28,299 bases of DNA from Thalassospira sp. UBA1131 (GTDB taxonomy: Bacteria > Pseudomonadota > Alphaproteobacteria > Rhodospirillales > Thalassospiraceae): assembly GCF_002311515.1 (NCBI RefSeq), contig NZ_DCAO01000043.1, positions 568-28,866 of the forward strand. Reading direction: 5' to 3'. A program made the translations under genes and the position numbers. Positions 7,742-15,959 of the stretch are shown piece after piece. Each line of letters starts with the position of its first letter. The stretch's first letter is position 1. Below the pieces are notes generated by a model. That model saw only the letters and a list, made by a program, of their open reading frames with translations, did no database searches and was not told the DNA's origin.

Positions 7742-8794
7742 TCAGACCGGTGCCTGACTGTCTGACGATTTCTGCCAAAGATTGATACCGGCATCCCCGG
7801 CATATTTATCAATTTCGGCCAACTCGTCTGCGCTGAATTCAAGGTTATTGAGCGCATCAAGGCTGTTATCAAGCTGCTGAACATGACGCGCCCCGATCAG
7901 GGCAGAGGTCACCTCGGGACGGCGCAGCACCCAGGCAATCGCCATCTGGGCCAAGCTTTGACCACGACGTTTGGCGATCTCGTTCAGTGCGCGAACGCGA
8001 TTGATGTTTTCCTCGCTCAGCATTCCTTTCTGGAAGGATCCTTCAAGGGCGGCACGTGAATCTTCGGGCACACCATTCAGGTACTTGTTGGTCAAAAGGC
8101 CCTGTGCAAGCGGCGAAAAGGCAATGCAGCCCATACCAAGCTCGGAAAGGGTATCAAGCAGACCATCCTCGACCCAGCGATTGACCATCGAATAGGACGG
8201 CTGATGAATCACGCACGGCGTACCCATGTCCTTGAGGATCGCATGCGCTTCGCGGGTCATTTCCGGCGAATAGGACGAAATCCCGACATAAAGCGCCTTA
8301 CCCGAACGCACGATCTGGTCAAGTGCGCCCATGGTTTCGGCAAGCGGGGTGTTGGGATCAACCCGGTGGGAATAGAAGATATCGACATAATCCAGCCCCA
8401 TCCGCTTAAGGCTTTGATCCAGGCTGGAAATCAGATATTTGCGCGATCCCCATTCCCCAAACGGCCCCGGCCACATGCGATAGCCCGCCTTGGTGGAAAT
8501 GATCAACTCGTCGCGGTGCTTTTTAAGATCCTGAGACAGGACCTTGCCAAAGTTTTCTTCGGCCGAGCCCGGCGGCGGACCATAGTTGTTGGCAAGATCA
8601 AAGTGGAACACACCGCGATCAAACGCGCGACGGATCATCGCCCGCTGGGTTTCATAAACATCGACGCCACCGAAATTCTGCCACAGACCAAGCGTGATTT
8701 TCGGCAGAAGCAATCCACTGCGCCCGCAACGGTCCCAGTTTTCATCGTTATAGCGATCAGGATTTGCCATCCACTGGGCTTCAACTTCAGCCAT
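7742..8794 (-). CDS. yghZ: Aldo/keto reductase, YghZ/Gpr type
   Basis: This encodes 350 residues, close in length and motif content to E. coli YghZ (Gpr), an NADPH-dependent L-glyceraldehyde 3-phosphate reductase that also detoxifies methylglyoxal. The catalytic tetrad is visible as D66 (HFDLANN), Y71 (YGPPPGSAEENFG), K102 (STKAGY) and H143 (YSHRVDPNTP). The family hallmarks WPGPFGEWGSRKYL and SLKRMGLDYVDIFYSHR are present, and the cofactor site is in the C-terminal SALIGARHVQQLDNS. Start 8794 is firm because GGAGGA lies directly upstream on the minus strand. It lies downstream of aminopeptidase P in the same direction but has its own promoter. A small AAGCGG/CCGCTT hairpin (8814-8829) sits in its leader just before the ribosome-binding site. 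Physiological substrate is inferred from the family. Confidence 0.93.
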   Translation of the reverse strand: MAEVEAQWMANPDRYNDENWDRCGRSGLLLPKITLGLWQNFGGVDVYETQRAMIRRAFDRGVFHFDLANNYGPPPGSAEENFGKVLSQDLKKHRDELIISTKAGYRMWPGPFGEWGSRKYLISSLDQSLKRMGLDYVDIFYSHRVDPNTPLAETMGALDQIVRSGKALYVGISSYSPEMTREAHAILKDMGTPCVIHQPSYSMVNRWVEDGLLDTLSELGMGCIAFSPLAQGLLTNKYLNGVPEDSRAALEGSFQKGMLSEENINRVRALNEIAKRRGQSLAQMAIAWVLRRPEVTSALIGARHVQQLDNSLDALNNLEFSADELAEIDKYAGDAGINLWQKSSDSQAPV

Positions 8795-8853
8795 ATCTTC
8801 CTCCTGCTTTCAGAAGCGGTTCACCGCTTTTCTTGAATCGATCCAATGCAGTC

Positions 8854-8882
8854 TTAATAGGGCATTCGACCCTGTTTGTCAG
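8854..8882 (-). promoter_or_regulatory. Putative promoter of the aldo/keto reductase gene
   Basis: On the minus strand, CTGACA (8877-8882, five of six consensus bases) and TATTAA (8854-8859, four of six) are separated by exactly 17 bases. They lie about 60 bases before the reductase ATG. This suggests transcription independent of the upstream aminopeptidase gene. Confidence 0.5.
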
Positions 8883-8903
8883 TGCCAAGTACGCAGCGTG
8901 AAA

Positions 8904-10928
8904 TCAGTCTGATTTCTTTTTGATCGGCGCTGTTGCGTTTTGCAGCCATTCACGATGATCATCATCGAGATCATCGGCATACATCGCATAGACCTGTGCG
9001 TGGTAATCGTTAAGCCACTGCAACTCGTCCCTAGTCATTAGTTCCGGATCGATCAGTTTGCGGTCAATCGGCGAGAAGGTCAGCGTTTCAAAGCCAAGCA
9101 TCTTGCGATCTGCCCCAATTGGCGCATCGATTTCAGTTACCGCAATCAGGTTTTCAATGCGAATGCCGTATTCGCCTTCCTTATAAAAGCCCGGCTCGTT
9201 CGAAAGGATCATCCCCGGTTTCAGGGCCACCGTGTTCGGCGCCTTGGAAATACGTTGCGGACCTTCATGCACACCAAGGTAACTGCCAACCCCGTGGCCT
9301 GTGCCATGGTCGAAATCAAGTCCGGCTTCCCAAAGTGGCATGCGTGCCAGCGTATCAAGCTGTTGGCCCGTCGTTCCAACGGGGAATATGGCGCGGGCAA
9401 GGGCAATATGCCCCTTAAGCACGCGGGTGAAGCGGTCGCGATGTTCCTGTGTCGGATTCCCGATCACGGTCGTGCGCGTGATATCGGTGGTGCCATCGAG
9501 ATATTGCGCGCCGGAATCAATCAGGAAAATCTCGCCCGGGGTCAGATTGCGGTTGGTTTCCGGGGTATTGCGGTAATGGCAAAGCGCCCCGTTCGGGCCA
9601 CTGCCCGGAATGGTTTCAAAGCTTGAATCACGGAACAGCGGATCTTCGGCACGCATCGACAGCAACATATCAGCGGCGGCGCGTTCATCGATATCACCGT
9701 TGGTGGCCGTTTCATCAAGCCATTTGAAATAACGAATGATCTTTTCGCCGTCGCGTTTGTGGGCCTTGCGCGAACCTTCAAGTTCGACGTCGTTCTTGCA
9801 GGCCTTGGGAATGGCGACCGGATCGCGACCGACACGCACGGTGGCACCAGCCTCGGACAGTTTCATGCGCAGCCAGTCTGCTGCAGTGGCTTCATCCAGA
9901 CGCACCGCCTGATTGCCCATCGCCTTCAGGGCATCCCCGAGTTCGCCCGGTGCCCGCAAGGTTGCCTCACCCGACAGCCATTTGAGTGTTTCTGGCGCGA
10001 TTTTGCGTTCGTCCATGAAAAGTTCGACCGAGGCATCGCCGTTGATGATTGCATAGCCAAGTGCAAGCGGCGTTTGCGGCACATCGGCACCACGGATATT
10101 CAAAAGCCACGCGATGCTGTCAGGTGCCGACAGAATGGCGCTGTCGCATGAAATGCGCGACAGGATTTCGGCAATCTGGGTGCGCTTTTCGAAACTGGAT
10201 TTGCCGGCATATTCCATCGGATGTGGCCGAACCGGGCCAAGCGGCAGGTGCGGCTGGGCATGCCAGATGGCGTCAATCGGGTTGGTATCAATCGCAATCA
10301 GTTCTGCCCCCACGGCTTCACAGGCAGACCGCAGATGGGTCGCCTGTTGCACGGTATGCAGCCAAGGATCATAAGCCAGCTTCTCTCCCGATTTCAGGTG
10401 GTCATGCAGCCAGCCGACAACCGGTTCTTCGACCAGGTGGCGGTATTCGAACAGATCACGGTTAACTTGCTGGCGCACCTGAATGGTGTAACGGCCATCG
10501 ACAAAAACCGCAGCCTTGTTGCGCAACACAACGGCCGCGCCCGCAGACCCGGTAAAGCCGGTCAACCACGCCAGACGTTCGGCCCGTGCTGGTACGTTTT
10601 CACCCTGATGTTCGTCCGCGCGCGGCACAATAAAGCCGTCAACGCCCTTGGCCGCCAGATAGGTGCGCAAGGCATCCAGTCGATGGGCAGCGTCAAAATC
10701 ATCCTTGGCCATTTTAAAACGTGTCTTGCGTTCATTCCGCAGGGCCAGCAATTCTGCCCGCAGGGCATCATCCGGGGATTGGCAAATCAGATCAATCCAG
10801 TCTTCTCGCGTGCTGCCTTGGGCTGCGGCCAGAACACCGTCAATCAGGTCGATGACAGCGCTAACATCCTTGTCGACATTGGCGGCTTCAAGCAGTTTGG
10901 CAAGTTGAGCATCACCGGAAATGGCCAT
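8904..10928 (-). CDS. pepP: Xaa-Pro aminopeptidase (aminopeptidase P, M24B)
   Basis: This cytoplasmic metallopeptidase removes an N-terminal residue that precedes proline. The 674 residues have the three-domain aminopeptidase P layout: two creatinase-type N-terminal domains (from about residue 80 to 390) and a C-terminal pita-bread catalytic domain. All five metal ligands are visible: D471 (IDSGAQY), D482 (TTDITRT), H545 (GTGHGVGSYLG), E578 (SNEPGFY) and E592 (IRIENL). The first about 75 residues, before the usual start of the creatinase domain near AHRLDALRTYLAAKGVDGF, are an extra helical segment. I chose ATG 10928 because AGAGGA lies six bases upstream; the frame is open far upstream but without a binding site. 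The symbol pepP is used loosely, since the architecture is the longer eukaryote-like form. Confidence 0.93.
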   Translation of the reverse strand: MAISGDAQLAKLLEAANVDKDVSAVIDLIDGVLAAAQGSTREDWIDLICQSPDDALRAELLALRNERKTRFKMAKDDFDAAHRLDALRTYLAAKGVDGFIVPRADEHQGENVPARAERLAWLTGFTGSAGAAVVLRNKAAVFVDGRYTIQVRQQVNRDLFEYRHLVEEPVVGWLHDHLKSGEKLAYDPWLHTVQQATHLRSACEAVGAELIAIDTNPIDAIWHAQPHLPLGPVRPHPMEYAGKSSFEKRTQIAEILSRISCDSAILSAPDSIAWLLNIRGADVPQTPLALGYAIINGDASVELFMDERKIAPETLKWLSGEATLRAPGELGDALKAMGNQAVRLDEATAADWLRMKLSEAGATVRVGRDPVAIPKACKNDVELEGSRKAHKRDGEKIIRYFKWLDETATNGDIDERAAADMLLSMRAEDPLFRDSSFETIPGSGPNGALCHYRNTPETNRNLTPGEIFLIDSGAQYLDGTTDITRTTVIGNPTQEHRDRFTRVLKGHIALARAIFPVGTTGQQLDTLARMPLWEAGLDFDHGTGHGVGSYLGVHEGPQRISKAPNTVALKPGMILSNEPGFYKEGEYGIRIENLIAVTEIDAPIGADRKMLGFETLTFSPIDRKLIDPELMTRDELQWLNDYHAQVYAMYADDLDDDHREWLQNATAPIKKKSD

Positions 10929-11184
10929 GAAGATCCTCTTTAAAACATGTGGGGCATTGGGCAGGTGGTAAGACCTATGTAAGGGTTTGTGCCGATGTCG
11001 CGCAAGCACCAAAGAACTTTCGGACATACTACGCCGTTTTCCCCGCCCGAAACACCGGCGCATGCATCCCGCGTATGAATGCGTTGCAACCTTCGCAATG
11101 CACATTAGCCAAAGGTTAACGTATGACAGTCCCGCGACAAAAAGATGGCCCGTCGGGACGTCAATTTGCTGGAGACCATGAACG

Positions 11185-11376
11185 GTGATCCGTTTTCCTA
11201 TTACTGCCTTGAGCGTCATACAATCCCGTCGTCGCCAGACGGCCTATGACGGCCTTGAGCGCCTGGCCCTTGGTCAGAAAACTGCGCTCGGTCTTGATAC
11301 AGGCCCTGCCCATCCGGCAGACGACATTGCGGATCGAACTAAAAACGAACCGCAAGATGCCAAGGATACGGAATAA
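11185..11376 (+). CDS. Possible small protein, unrecognised
   Basis: This is a 63-codon frame beginning with GTG, with GGAG ten bases upstream (11171-11174). The second half uses codons like neighbouring genes and encodes a polar stretch (RRRQTAYDGLERLALGQKTALG then an acidic tail). No domain, signal or membrane segment is seen. It is the best candidate for the parent gene of the downstream (+) terminator, whose stem starts 91 bases after its stop. An overlapping frame from ATG 11178 stops after 23 codons. The frame could equally be chance or part of a non-coding RNA. Confidence 0.25.
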   Translation: MIRFPITALSVIQSRRRQTAYDGLERLALGQKTALGLDTGPAHPADDIADRTKNEPQDAKDTE

Positions 11377-11419
11377 CGGATCAATCCCGCCCGGGTTGGT
11401 CTGCATCAAAAGACGAAGC

Positions 11420-11455
11420 GCAGGATCACGGTTCATGATCCTTGCGGCATTTTTG
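11420..11455 (+). terminator. Upstream hairpin of a possible tandem terminator
   Basis: AGGATCA (11422-11428) and TGATCCT (11436-11442) pair around a seven-base loop and are followed by GGCATTTTTG. It lies just before a stronger terminator with the same orientation. Stem length and the interrupted T-run make it a weak call. Confidence 0.35.
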
Positions 11456-11467
11456 TCTTTTCCCTCT

Positions 11468-11507
11468 GAAACGGCCCTGCTTCTCCACAGCAGGGCCGTT
11501 TCTTTTT
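11468..11507 (+). terminator. Strong intrinsic terminator without an obvious parent gene
   Basis: There is a perfect 14-bp stem, GAAACGGCCCTGCT (11468-11481) with AGCAGGGCCGTTTC (11489-11502), a seven-base loop and then five Ts. The left flank has no A-run, so it works in the (+) direction only. The flanking gene to the left is on the minus strand, so it must serve a transcript starting inside the gap or serve as a leader element of the downstream dehydrogenase. Confidence 0.88.
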
Positions 11508-11574
11508 GACCAGTCGCAGGCCAGCACGCCATAGTGCCCCAAACAGTAAATCACGATCACGATGCGGAGTGGAA

Positions 11575-12312
11575 ATGACCAAAACAGTTCTGATCACCGG
11601 TGGATCACGCGGTATCGGACGCGCAACTGCTGTTCTATTTGCCGCCAAAGGCTGGAACGTTGCGTTAAGCTTTGTTGGCAATCAGGAAAGTGCTGATGAA
11701 ACATGTGCGATGTGCGAGCGCGCCGGGTTTACCGGCAATGTGATTGCCCGCAAATGCGATGTCCGCGATGAAGACAGCGTTATTGCCCTGTTTGAGGCCG
11801 CACGTGATCGGTTTGGCGCGATTGACGCCGTGGTCAATAATGCAGGCATTGTCGCCCGGCAAAGCACACTTGCGGATATGGATATTGATCGCATGAAAGC
11901 CGTGTTCGATACCAACGTGCTCGGTGCCTATCTGGTTGCACGCGAAGCCGCAAGAACCCTTCGTTCCGGTACCGCCATCGTCAATGTTTCGTCCATTGCG
12001 GCAAAGCTTGGGTCACCTGGCGAATATATTGATTACGCCGGATCAAAAGCGGCAATCGATACCCTGACCATCGGCCTTGCCAAGGAACTCGGCCTGAAAG
12101 GGATCCGTGTCAATGCTGTCCGCCCGGGCATCATCGAAACCGATATTCATGCCAGTGGTGGCCGCCCGGAACGCGCCCATGAACTCGGCCCGAATTGCCC
12201 GTTGGGACGTGCCGGCGACCCGCAGGAAGTCGCCCAAAGCATCTTTTGGCTTATCTCGGGCGACGCGTCCTATGTCACAGGCAGCATCATTGACGTATCA
12301 GGCGGCCGGTAA
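11575..12312 (+). CDS. SDR-family oxidoreductase, YgfF-like
   Basis: This encodes 245 residues, a classical short-chain dehydrogenase/reductase. The Rossmann motif TGGSRGIG is at 8-15 and NNAG follows. The catalytic triad is S140 (VNVSSIAAKLG), Y154 and K158 (YAGSK). The stretch from SPGEYIDYAGSKAAIDTLT through HASGG to SYVTGSIIDVSGG closely resembles E. coli YgfF, an oxidoreductase annotated as glucose-1-dehydrogenase-like but without a firm physiological substrate. A basic residue (R12) after GGS suggests NADP(H) preference. Start 11575 is supported by GGAG seven bases upstream; the frame is open back to 11506 without a better start. A strong terminator immediately upstream isolates it from earlier transcription. 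It converges on the hybrid kinase with 49 bases between stops and no clear terminator. Confidence 0.92.
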   Translation: MTKTVLITGGSRGIGRATAVLFAAKGWNVALSFVGNQESADETCAMCERAGFTGNVIARKCDVRDEDSVIALFEAARDRFGAIDAVVNNAGIVARQSTLADMDIDRMKAVFDTNVLGAYLVAREAARTLRSGTAIVNVSSIAAKLGSPGEYIDYAGSKAAIDTLTIGLAKELGLKGIRVNAVRPGIIETDIHASGGRPERAHELGPNCPLGRAGDPQEVAQSIFWLISGDASYVTGSIIDVSGGR

Positions 12313-12361
12313 CAAGACCGATCAAGCCTGATACCCGATAACTTTCCGGATTTGGTTACTC

Positions 12362-15300
12362 TTAGGGGGTTTCAGGCTTTCCCAGCAAATCGGCAGACGC
12401 CATCGCCACGTCCTTTGTTTCGCCAAACACCGCGGCCAAGCCATCATGCAATTCAATGATATCAAGTGGCTTGGCCAGTATACGCGAAACCCCCAAAGCA
12501 TTGAAGGCGTCGGTGACCTCGTCTGAGGCATACCCGGTCATAACAACAACCGGGATTTCATTGCCAGCCTCTCGCAGCTTTTCGATCAATTTCTGGCCGG
12601 TCATGCCCGGCATGGTCTGATCGGTCAGAAGCGCATCAAACTTTGCGTCCGGTGCACTCAGCGCTTCAAGCGCCTTGGCGGCCTCGTTAAACGTATCGAC
12701 GGAATATCCGATCCGCTCCAACATCCGCGCACAAAGCCTGAGGTTCTTTTCCTCGTCATCCACGACCGCAAGATGCCCGCCTGCACCTGCCGACAGACTG
12801 CGGGTTTCGCGCTTTTCATCTGTGGCTTCGCGATCATGTTCCGGCAACAGGATCGCAAACCGGGTTCCCTGTCCCAAACGGCTATAAACCGATATCTCGC
12901 CCTTGTGGCCGGTCACGATGCCATGCACCGTAGACAGGCCGAGCCCAGTACCCTTGCCCGGCTCCTTGGTGGTAAAGAACGGATCAAAGATCCTTTTGGC
13001 TGTTTCCGGCTCCATACCGACGCCATTATCCACGACGCTAATCTGGATATAGCGCCCGACCGTCAATAACGGATGTAGCTCCAGACTGTCTTCGGTGACT
13101 TCGAAGCGGCTTGCCTTCACGCGAATTTCACCCTGATCGCCAACCGCATGACAAGCATTGGTGATCAGGTTCATCAAACACTGATCAAGCTGTGTTGCGT
13201 TGCCCATCACGGTCATGGATTTCGCCCCCAGTTCGACCTTGATCGAGACACTCGATGGCATGGATCCACGGACGAAACGAACCGTGCCCGAAATCATCGA
13301 TCCGACATCAATCGGAGAACGTTCGGTTTCTGAATTCCGGCTGAATGCCAGAATTTGACGGACAAGATCACGGGCCCGATCCGCCCCCTGGCGAATTTCC
13401 ATAACATCTTCACGCAGCGGTGAATCTTCGGGCAAATCGGAATAAAGTAGTTCGGCATAGCCACTGATTGGTTGCAGGATATTGTTGAAGTCATGTGCGA
13501 TCCCGCCAGCAAGAACACCGATGGTTTCCATTCGCTGGGAATGACGCAGTTGCTGTTCAAGCTTTTCACGTTTGCGTTCGGACTGAAGCCGCTGAAGTTC
13601 GGCAGACGCCCGTGACGCGAATACTTCGACAATGGATTTCGCCAGTTCCGGATCACCAAGTGGTTTGTCCGATATGGTTACCAGAATACCGATCGGGCGT
13701 GCCTCACTATCGTAAAGCGCCGCCCCGACATATCCGACGACATCAACGTCAGTGACCTTTTGGACATCCTTCATCAAAACGGAAAAATTGTCTTTGCAAA
13801 CAAACGTGCCTTCCTTGATAACGCGTTCCGCCGCAGATCCCGCCAGGGCAAAATCAAGGCCGCCGCGACTGCCATCCGGGGAATAGAACGCAACTGATTT
13901 CACCCGGTCACCGACAAGTTCGGCGATATGGCAATAGGTCATATCAAGTGTTTCACACAAAACCTTTGTCAGGTTTTCAAAGAACCCGGCACCAACCTGA
14001 TAGCGAATACCACGATAAATGGATTCCAGTGTCTCCTGATGGCGTTCACGCTCCGTCACATCCAGCGCGAAACTGGCGATACAATCCAGTTCGCCATTGG
14101 CATCAAATATCGGGCTTTCATACCATTCGCAGATGATGCGGCTGCCATCGCGTTTGACATTTTCGAACCGGTTATTGACGCTGTTTTGCGTTTCCATGAT
14201 CCGTTCGATCAGAGTGCCAAGACGCGCCCGGTCTTCCTCGGGCACCAGAAGCTCAAGCTTCTTGCCGACCATCTCATCGGCACTATAGCCAAACAGCTGA
14301 CAGGCGGTTTCGTTCACCTCAATGATGGTTCTGTCCGGCGTCCAGTAAAACACCCCGATTTTCGCGTTGTTGAAGTGCGCACGCAGGCGGCGCTGGTTGG
14401 CCTCCAGATCACTCTTGGCAACCTCAAGATCCTGGCGATAGCGGATGCGTTCGGTGATATCGCGGCAACTGATCCTGATGCCGAGGTTCCCACCGTCGCT
14501 ATCGGCGATTGGTTGCCATGACATGTCGATACCGACCTTGCGGCCATCCTTGTGAACACCGGTGAATTCGCGGTCACTGCCTGACAAGCCATCAAGACCT
14601 TCGTCAATATAGTGGCGCACACGGTCACGATCCTCGGGCGCAATAAATGACAGCGGATAATCACCACACGCCATGCATTCATCGACCGTGTAGCCCAGAA
14701 CGCGTTCAATCCCCGGGTTTACCCAGATCAGTTTGCCATCAGGCGCGATCCAGCTTTCCCAGCCGTAGGTGTAATTGGCAACCGCCTCAAAGCGACGGCG
14801 CGAGAAGCTAAGTTCGTCATTGGCTTCCATGACATTTTTCATGCCTGCGGCGGCTGCCAACAACCCACCTGCCATATGGGCAAAAACGATTTCCTCAGGG
14901 CGCCATACTCTGGTCCGCCCGACAGACTCAAAGCACAATATCCCCATTCGGCCCGCCGCCGAGATCAATGCCACATCAAGGATTGCCTTGATATTCATCG
15001 GGATCAGGTAGGCGTCTTTAAGTTCGGAAGTACGCGGATCTTCAACGGCGTTGTCCGCATCGATAATCTGCCCGGTTTCCAGCGCCGCAAAATATCGCGG
15101 CAGTACCGCGCGTTTCAAAATCATGCCGTCATGTTTCGCCGACGGATCATTGGCATCAAACAGCCCGACGCACTCAACGTCACCATCATCTTTTTCCAAC
15201 CACAGACTTGCCCGTTCACAATTCATCAGGTTGGCAAAACGCTTCAATGTCGGGCGGAAAGACGCGTTTTCGATGCGCTCAAGTGACGAGAAATGGTTGG

Positions 15301-15940
15301 CGACTTCGGACGCACTTTCGCGGATTTGTTCAAGAAACTTTTTGCCCGACATCAGTTCGTTCTGCGAACGCAACTGGTCCATGCTGGTTTGCAAAAGTGC
15401 CTGGCGCATCCAGACGATCCCGACGACAAGTGACGCGGTCATCCAGACATACCCAAACAGCGCCGATCCCCAAACCGGCAACGTATGGGGAACGGTGCCG
15501 CTATCGGTGATCAAGCCCCCGTCGAGATTGAAAACACGCATCACGCCGACGCTTGCAATCGCGACAACGCAGAACACCGCGTATCGAATGGTGATGGAAA
15601 ATCGCCAGAACAGCGCCACGATCACCGTCGACACAATCATCATCGCCATGCCGCTTGCGGGCGAAAACCTGACGATATAAAGCAACGACATGCTTGTCAT
15701 TGCGGCGACAATCACAACCGACTTGGTAAAGGTCGATAAGCGCTTGCGCAGTACAAGACCGGCAACAACGGCCAGAAAAACCAAAAGATGGATGATTTCG
15801 ACCGTGATCGAACGCTGGCTTGCTTCGCGCAACATCGAGGAAACCAACGCAGGCAACCCGCCAATAGACATCACAAACAGCATAAAGTCTGCGATGCGGT
15901 TTCTTGTCCGGTCCAGATTGGCGCTTAATCTTTTTGGCAT
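12362..15940 (-). CDS. Membrane hybrid sensor histidine kinase (GAF-PAS-PAS-GAF-HisKA-HATPase-REC)
   Basis: This encodes 1192 residues. The first about 190 form some six membrane helices (for example IIHLLVFLAVVAGLVL and VWMTASLVVGIVWM). Next come a GAF-like domain (about 220-375), two PAS domains (about 385-510 and 520-640, each ending in DITER or DVTER), a second GAF-like domain (about 650-785) and a HisKA domain with phosphoacceptor H816 (GGIAHDFNN). A HATPase follows with N928, DNGVG at 971-975 and GTGLGL at 997-1002. A C-terminal receiver has D1061-D1062 and phosphoacceptor D1107 (LLTDQTMPG). It would autophosphorylate on H816 and pass phosphate to D1107, then perhaps to another receiver. 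It starts 19 bases after the stop of the REC-HD-GYP gene, so both form one operon and probably one pathway. The signal sensed cannot be read. No DNA-binding domain is present. Confidence 0.93.
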   Translation of the reverse strand: MPKRLSANLDRTRNRIADFMLFVMSIGGLPALVSSMLREASQRSITVEIIHLLVFLAVVAGLVLRKRLSTFTKSVVIVAAMTSMSLLYIVRFSPASGMAMMIVSTVIVALFWRFSITIRYAVFCVVAIASVGVMRVFNLDGGLITDSGTVPHTLPVWGSALFGYVWMTASLVVGIVWMRQALLQTSMDQLRSQNELMSGKKFLEQIRESASEVANHFSSLERIENASFRPTLKRFANLMNCERASLWLEKDDGDVECVGLFDANDPSAKHDGMILKRAVLPRYFAALETGQIIDADNAVEDPRTSELKDAYLIPMNIKAILDVALISAAGRMGILCFESVGRTRVWRPEEIVFAHMAGGLLAAAAGMKNVMEANDELSFSRRRFEAVANYTYGWESWIAPDGKLIWVNPGIERVLGYTVDECMACGDYPLSFIAPEDRDRVRHYIDEGLDGLSGSDREFTGVHKDGRKVGIDMSWQPIADSDGGNLGIRISCRDITERIRYRQDLEVAKSDLEANQRRLRAHFNNAKIGVFYWTPDRTIIEVNETACQLFGYSADEMVGKKLELLVPEEDRARLGTLIERIMETQNSVNNRFENVKRDGSRIICEWYESPIFDANGELDCIASFALDVTERERHQETLESIYRGIRYQVGAGFFENLTKVLCETLDMTYCHIAELVGDRVKSVAFYSPDGSRGGLDFALAGSAAERVIKEGTFVCKDNFSVLMKDVQKVTDVDVVGYVGAALYDSEARPIGILVTISDKPLGDPELAKSIVEVFASRASAELQRLQSERKREKLEQQLRHSQRMETIGVLAGGIAHDFNNILQPISGYAELLYSDLPEDSPLREDVMEIRQGADRARDLVRQILAFSRNSETERSPIDVGSMISGTVRFVRGSMPSSVSIKVELGAKSMTVMGNATQLDQCLMNLITNACHAVGDQGEIRVKASRFEVTEDSLELHPLLTVGRYIQISVVDNGVGMEPETAKRIFDPFFTTKEPGKGTGLGLSTVHGIVTGHKGEISVYSRLGQGTRFAILLPEHDREATDEKRETRSLSAGAGGHLAVVDDEEKNLRLCARMLERIGYSVDTFNEAAKALEALSAPDAKFDALLTDQTMPGMTGQKLIEKLREAGNEIPVVVMTGYASDEVTDAFNALGVSRILAKPLDIIELHDGLAAVFGETKDVAMASADLLGKPETP

Positions 15941-15959
15941 GAGTTATCGGGCCCCATTC

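Larger units (their letters stand above)
10929..11574. other. Long gap between pepP and the dehydrogenase gene
   Basis: 646 bases separate two genes that point away from each other, so promoters for both should lie here. Visible structures are: a bulged hairpin with GTCCCG (11129-11134) and GTCGGGAC (11152-11159) arms; an imperfect 19-base direct repeat, CCTATTACTGCCTTGAGCG (11197-11215) and CCTATGACGGCCTTGAGCG (11243-11261); a possible 63-codon frame; and two successive (+) terminator-like hairpins. I found no conserved protein or known RNA in it. Confidence 0.6.

Noticed and set aside
8814..8829. AAGCGG/CCGCTT hairpin as a terminator of pepP
   Set aside because: On the minus strand no T-run follows it; it is better viewed as a small leader hairpin of the aldo/keto reductase gene.
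11178..11249. 23-codon frame starting ATG 11178
   Set aside because: GGAG is only three bases away, too close for a working site, and the frame is short; the GTG frame at 11185 is the better candidate.
11161..11532. 123-codon minus-strand frame across the gap
   Set aside because: It runs antisense through both hairpins, including a strong terminator; no family resemblance.
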